Of a DNA stretch of 15,402 nucleotides, positions 13,369 to 15,402 are shown one piece after another. The DNA comes from Verrucomicrobiales bacterium (GTDB lineage: Bacteria; Verrucomicrobiota; Verrucomicrobiia; Limisphaerales; UBA9464). The stretch is taken from positions 1-15,402 of the forward strand of contig DLVS01000517.1 of NCBI GenBank assembly GCA_003445095.1. The letters are read 5' to 3'. The translations under genes and the position numbers were made by a program. The number at the start of each line of letters is the position of its first letter. The stretch's first letter is position 1. The notes beneath the pieces are model-generated. The model was not told the DNA's origin, did not search any database, and saw nothing but the letters and a program-made list of their open reading frames with translations.

Positions 13369-15402
13369 CTATTCTTCGCTGGCCATCTCCTTCCCGCGAA
13401 TCTCGCGGAACTGTGGGCTGCGCACGATGGTCTCGATCGCGGCGCTGATGCGGTAGTCGTGGGCCTTAAGCTGATCGCGTATTTCGGTGATCAGCGGGCC
13501 GTCGGAGAGCATCACGCCGCGGCCTAAGGAGTAGCCGAGCAGTTTTCGGCAAAACTGTTTCAGGAACACGTCGCGGCGTTTGGTGAGCAGGTAATCGCGG
13601 AGTCCGTCCAGACCGTCGAATTCTGAGCCGTCCATAACCTTCGCGTGGGTGTCAATGGGCCGGCCACCAAGATCGCGCTCGCGGAGCCGGCCGATCGCAT
13701 CGAACGCCTCGAGTGAGTAACCATACGCGTCAATCCGGCGATGACAGCCGAAGCATTTCGGATCCGCAGTATGCTTTTCAGTGAGGGCACGGACCGTGAG
13801 GGTTTCGGTCGCTTCGTCTTCCGGCAGACGTGGCACATCCTTGGGCGGCCGCGGCAACTTCTCGCCCAGGAGAACTTCGCAAAGCCAATTGCCCCGGAGG
13901 ATAGGACTGGTGCGTGAGGCGCCCGACTGTTTCGCCAGCGTCGTTGCCTGACTCAGGATTCCGCCGCGGGAAAACTTCTTCACGCCGCTCACCCGTCGCC
14001 AGTCGGCGCCATTTACGTCCGGAATGCCGTAATGCTTCGCGAGTTCTTCGTTAAGAAACGTGTAGTCGGCATCGAGAATGTTCAGCACCGACTCGTCGCG
14101 CTGGAAGAAGTCGGTGAAGAAACGAATCGTTTCCTCGTACATCGCGCCGCGGAGGCCAGTGAAGGTAGGAAAATGTCGTTCGCTCTTCTCTCCCAAGTCG
14201 TCGAAATCATAGACGTGCAGCCACGCGCAAGCGAACTCGGTGGCGAGTCGACGCACGCGCGGATCGTGGAGCATTCGGCGAGTCTGCGCGGCCAGCACGT
14301 CGGGATCGCGAAGGTGCCCGCGGGACGCGACCAAGCGGAGTTCCGCGTCAGGGGTGGACGACCAGAGAAAATAGCTCAGCCGCGTCGCCAGTTCCCAATC
14401 GGTGACCGGTCCCGGTCGGTCACCTGGCGCCGGTTCTTCCGCCCGGTAGAGAAATGCCGGCGCCACCAGCACCCGCGCCAGCGTGAGGCGGATGGCGTCA
14501 TCGTGGGGAATTTCCTCGGTGCGTAGCTCGCGATAGAGGCCGCGCAATTCGTTCTGTTCGCCTTCGGACAGGGGACGGCGATAAGCGTTGTCGGCGAATT
14601 TCAAGACGGCGTCGAGATGCGCGGGTTGCGTTTCGATGAGCAGCTTCTTAAAAACCTCAGCACGCTGTTTGATCGGTTCGCGCATCGGAGTGAACGCGCT
14701 GGGGTCGGCATCTTGCGTCGCGAATTGCCAGAGTTGCTCGAAGGCATCGACGAGTTTCAGCGCGTCGTGGCTCACGTAATGTAGTTCCGCCCAGAGTCGA
14801 TCGATCTCGGCAGCCTGTGCGTCGTCGAGCATCAGACGACGTAAATGGTCATCCTCTCGGTAGTAGAGTGTGAGCGTCACCACTTCATCGACGGGTACGA
14901 TCTTGGTGTAGCACAGCGCGGCGGGGAAGAGCTGGCGGAACTCGTCCAGCGCCGCTTCGATGCGATTACGCGCGGCGCCGGTTTCGTTCACGATAATGGG
15001 TGAATCGGAAACGACCGGGCGTTCCCCGTCCGACCAGGTGCTCTTGCCGCCTTGTTCCTTCGCGACGCCCGCAACGAGTCCCAGGGAACCGGCCGGCTTC
15101 GAAGTGCGGACCTGCATTTGCACGCTGCCTTCAGCTCCGGTGCCCGGGTGCAGCTTCGTGATGGCAACGAACTCGCAGCCTTCCGCGAGGTCGGCTGGCA
15201 AACGCACCTCGATGACCGAAGGCGCACGGACACCGAGGCTGGTATCGGCAATCTTCGAATCCGCTGAGCGCTCGCCGAATAGTGCGGGATCGAGACCCCA
15301 TCCAGGCGGTGAAGGCGTCGGCGGGCTGTTTCTCCCAGCGACTTCAGCCCCGCCACGAATGCTACTGCGGAGGATGGAGGCCAGAAGCGGTCCATTCAGC
15401 GA
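13369..15402 (-). CDS. DUF1592/DUF1588/DUF1585 planctomycete-type cytochrome protein (5' end outside window)
   Basis: The frame is open to the window edge, so 677 residues are visible and the start lies beyond; the ATG at 15207 is internal. The domain order is as expected: a carbohydrate-binding-like region with SLGVRAPSVIEVRLPADLAEG, then DUF1595 (YRRPLSEGEQNELRGLYRE), DUF1592 (WELATRLSYFLWSSTPDAELR), DUF1588 (FLNEELAKHYGI and RTSPILRGNWLCEVLLG), and DUF1585 at the C-terminus (FLKQFCRKLLGYSLGRG). One haem-type motif CFGCH (13741-13755) is followed by RRIDAYGYSLEAFD, as usual in this family. An N-terminal DUF1587 and cytochrome domain are expected upstream. The proteins are secreted, large and of unknown function, common in Planctomycetota and Verrucomicrobiota. 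The C-terminus looks complete. The normal downstream partner DUF1552 has been displaced by inserted nuclease and zinc-ribbon genes. Confidence 0.92.
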   Translation of the reverse strand, partial: SLNGPLLASILRSSIRGGAEVAGRNSPPTPSPPGWGLDPALFGERSADSKIADTSLGVRAPSVIEVRLPADLAEGCEFVAITKLHPGTGAEGSVQMQVRTSKPAGSLGLVAGVAKEQGGKSTWSDGERPVVSDSPIIVNETGAARNRIEAALDEFRQLFPAALCYTKIVPVDEVVTLTLYYREDDHLRRLMLDDAQAAEIDRLWAELHYVSHDALKLVDAFEQLWQFATQDADPSAFTPMREPIKQRAEVFKKLLIETQPAHLDAVLKFADNAYRRPLSEGEQNELRGLYRELRTEEIPHDDAIRLTLARVLVAPAFLYRAEEPAPGDRPGPVTDWELATRLSYFLWSSTPDAELRLVASRGHLRDPDVLAAQTRRMLHDPRVRRLATEFACAWLHVYDFDDLGEKSERHFPTFTGLRGAMYEETIRFFTDFFQRDESVLNILDADYTFLNEELAKHYGIPDVNGADWRRVSGVKKFSRGGILSQATTLAKQSGASRTSPILRGNWLCEVLLGEKLPRPPKDVPRLPEDEATETLTVRALTEKHTADPKCFGCHRRIDAYGYSLEAFDAIGRLRERDLGGRPIDTHAKVMDGSEFDGLDGLRDYLLTKRRDVFLKQFCRKLLGYSLGRGVMLSDGPLITEIRDQLKAHDYRISAAIETIVRSPQFREIRGKEMASEE

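Noticed and set aside
1..15402. CRISPR arrays, tRNA or rRNA genes
   Set aside because: No regularly spaced repeats, cloverleaf patterns or rRNA-like stretches were seen on reading both strands.

Overview
The window is GC-rich (roughly 60%) and almost certainly comes from the Planctomycetota-Verrucomicrobiota side of the tree, most likely a Verrucomicrobiota (Pedosphaera/Limisphaerales-like) bacterium. The reasons are a DUF1592/DUF1588/DUF1585 'planctomycete cytochrome' protein, a Tat-exported DUF1552 protein, a DUF1080 (3-keto-disaccharide hydrolase-type) exported protein, futalosine-pathway MqnA, and mostly absent Shine-Dalgarno sites. The taxonomic call is inference from gene content. All family names come from recognition of motifs; no search was run.

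Layout. 1-1506 (+): 3' part of an APH-like kinase fused to a P-loop ATPase. 1590-3868 (-): an outer-membrane porin with its own promoter, strong ribosome binding site and intrinsic terminator, followed by a secreted di-haem cytochrome c. 3968-4364 (-): a frameshifted, transposase-like gene remnant lying between the first porin and a second, oppositely oriented OprB-type carbohydrate porin (4450-5835, +). 5882-7140 (-): a two-gene unit of small coiled-coil proteins, each anchored by one C-terminal membrane segment, ending in a good terminator. 7221-7937 (-): secreted DUF1080 protein. 8031-8801 (-): MqnA. 8869-9261 (-): C-terminal stump of a D-2-hydroxyacid dehydrogenase. 9310-9509: a 200-bp nested palindromic element with long imperfect terminal inverted repeats.

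9602-15402 (-) is the most unusual part. The DUF1592-type cytochrome gene and the DUF1552 gene, which usually sit next to each other, are separated by about 2.5 kb. The intervening DNA holds a DUF1016/YhcG-type PD-(D/E)XK nuclease gene broken by one apparent base deletion, and a 424-residue multi-CxxC zinc-ribbon protein whose start overlaps the nuclease stop. Spacing at both edges is only 7 nt, so the inserted genes are wired into the host operon rather than disrupting it.

Functionally the window mixes envelope and nutrient-uptake genes (two porins, a DUF1080 protein, exported cytochromes), one quinone-biosynthesis gene, and a patchwork of mobile or decayed DNA. The strongest candidate for something undescribed is the nuclease plus zinc-ribbon pair; the paired tail-anchored coiled-coil proteins and the 200-bp palindromic element come next. 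No CRISPR array, tRNA or rRNA was seen.
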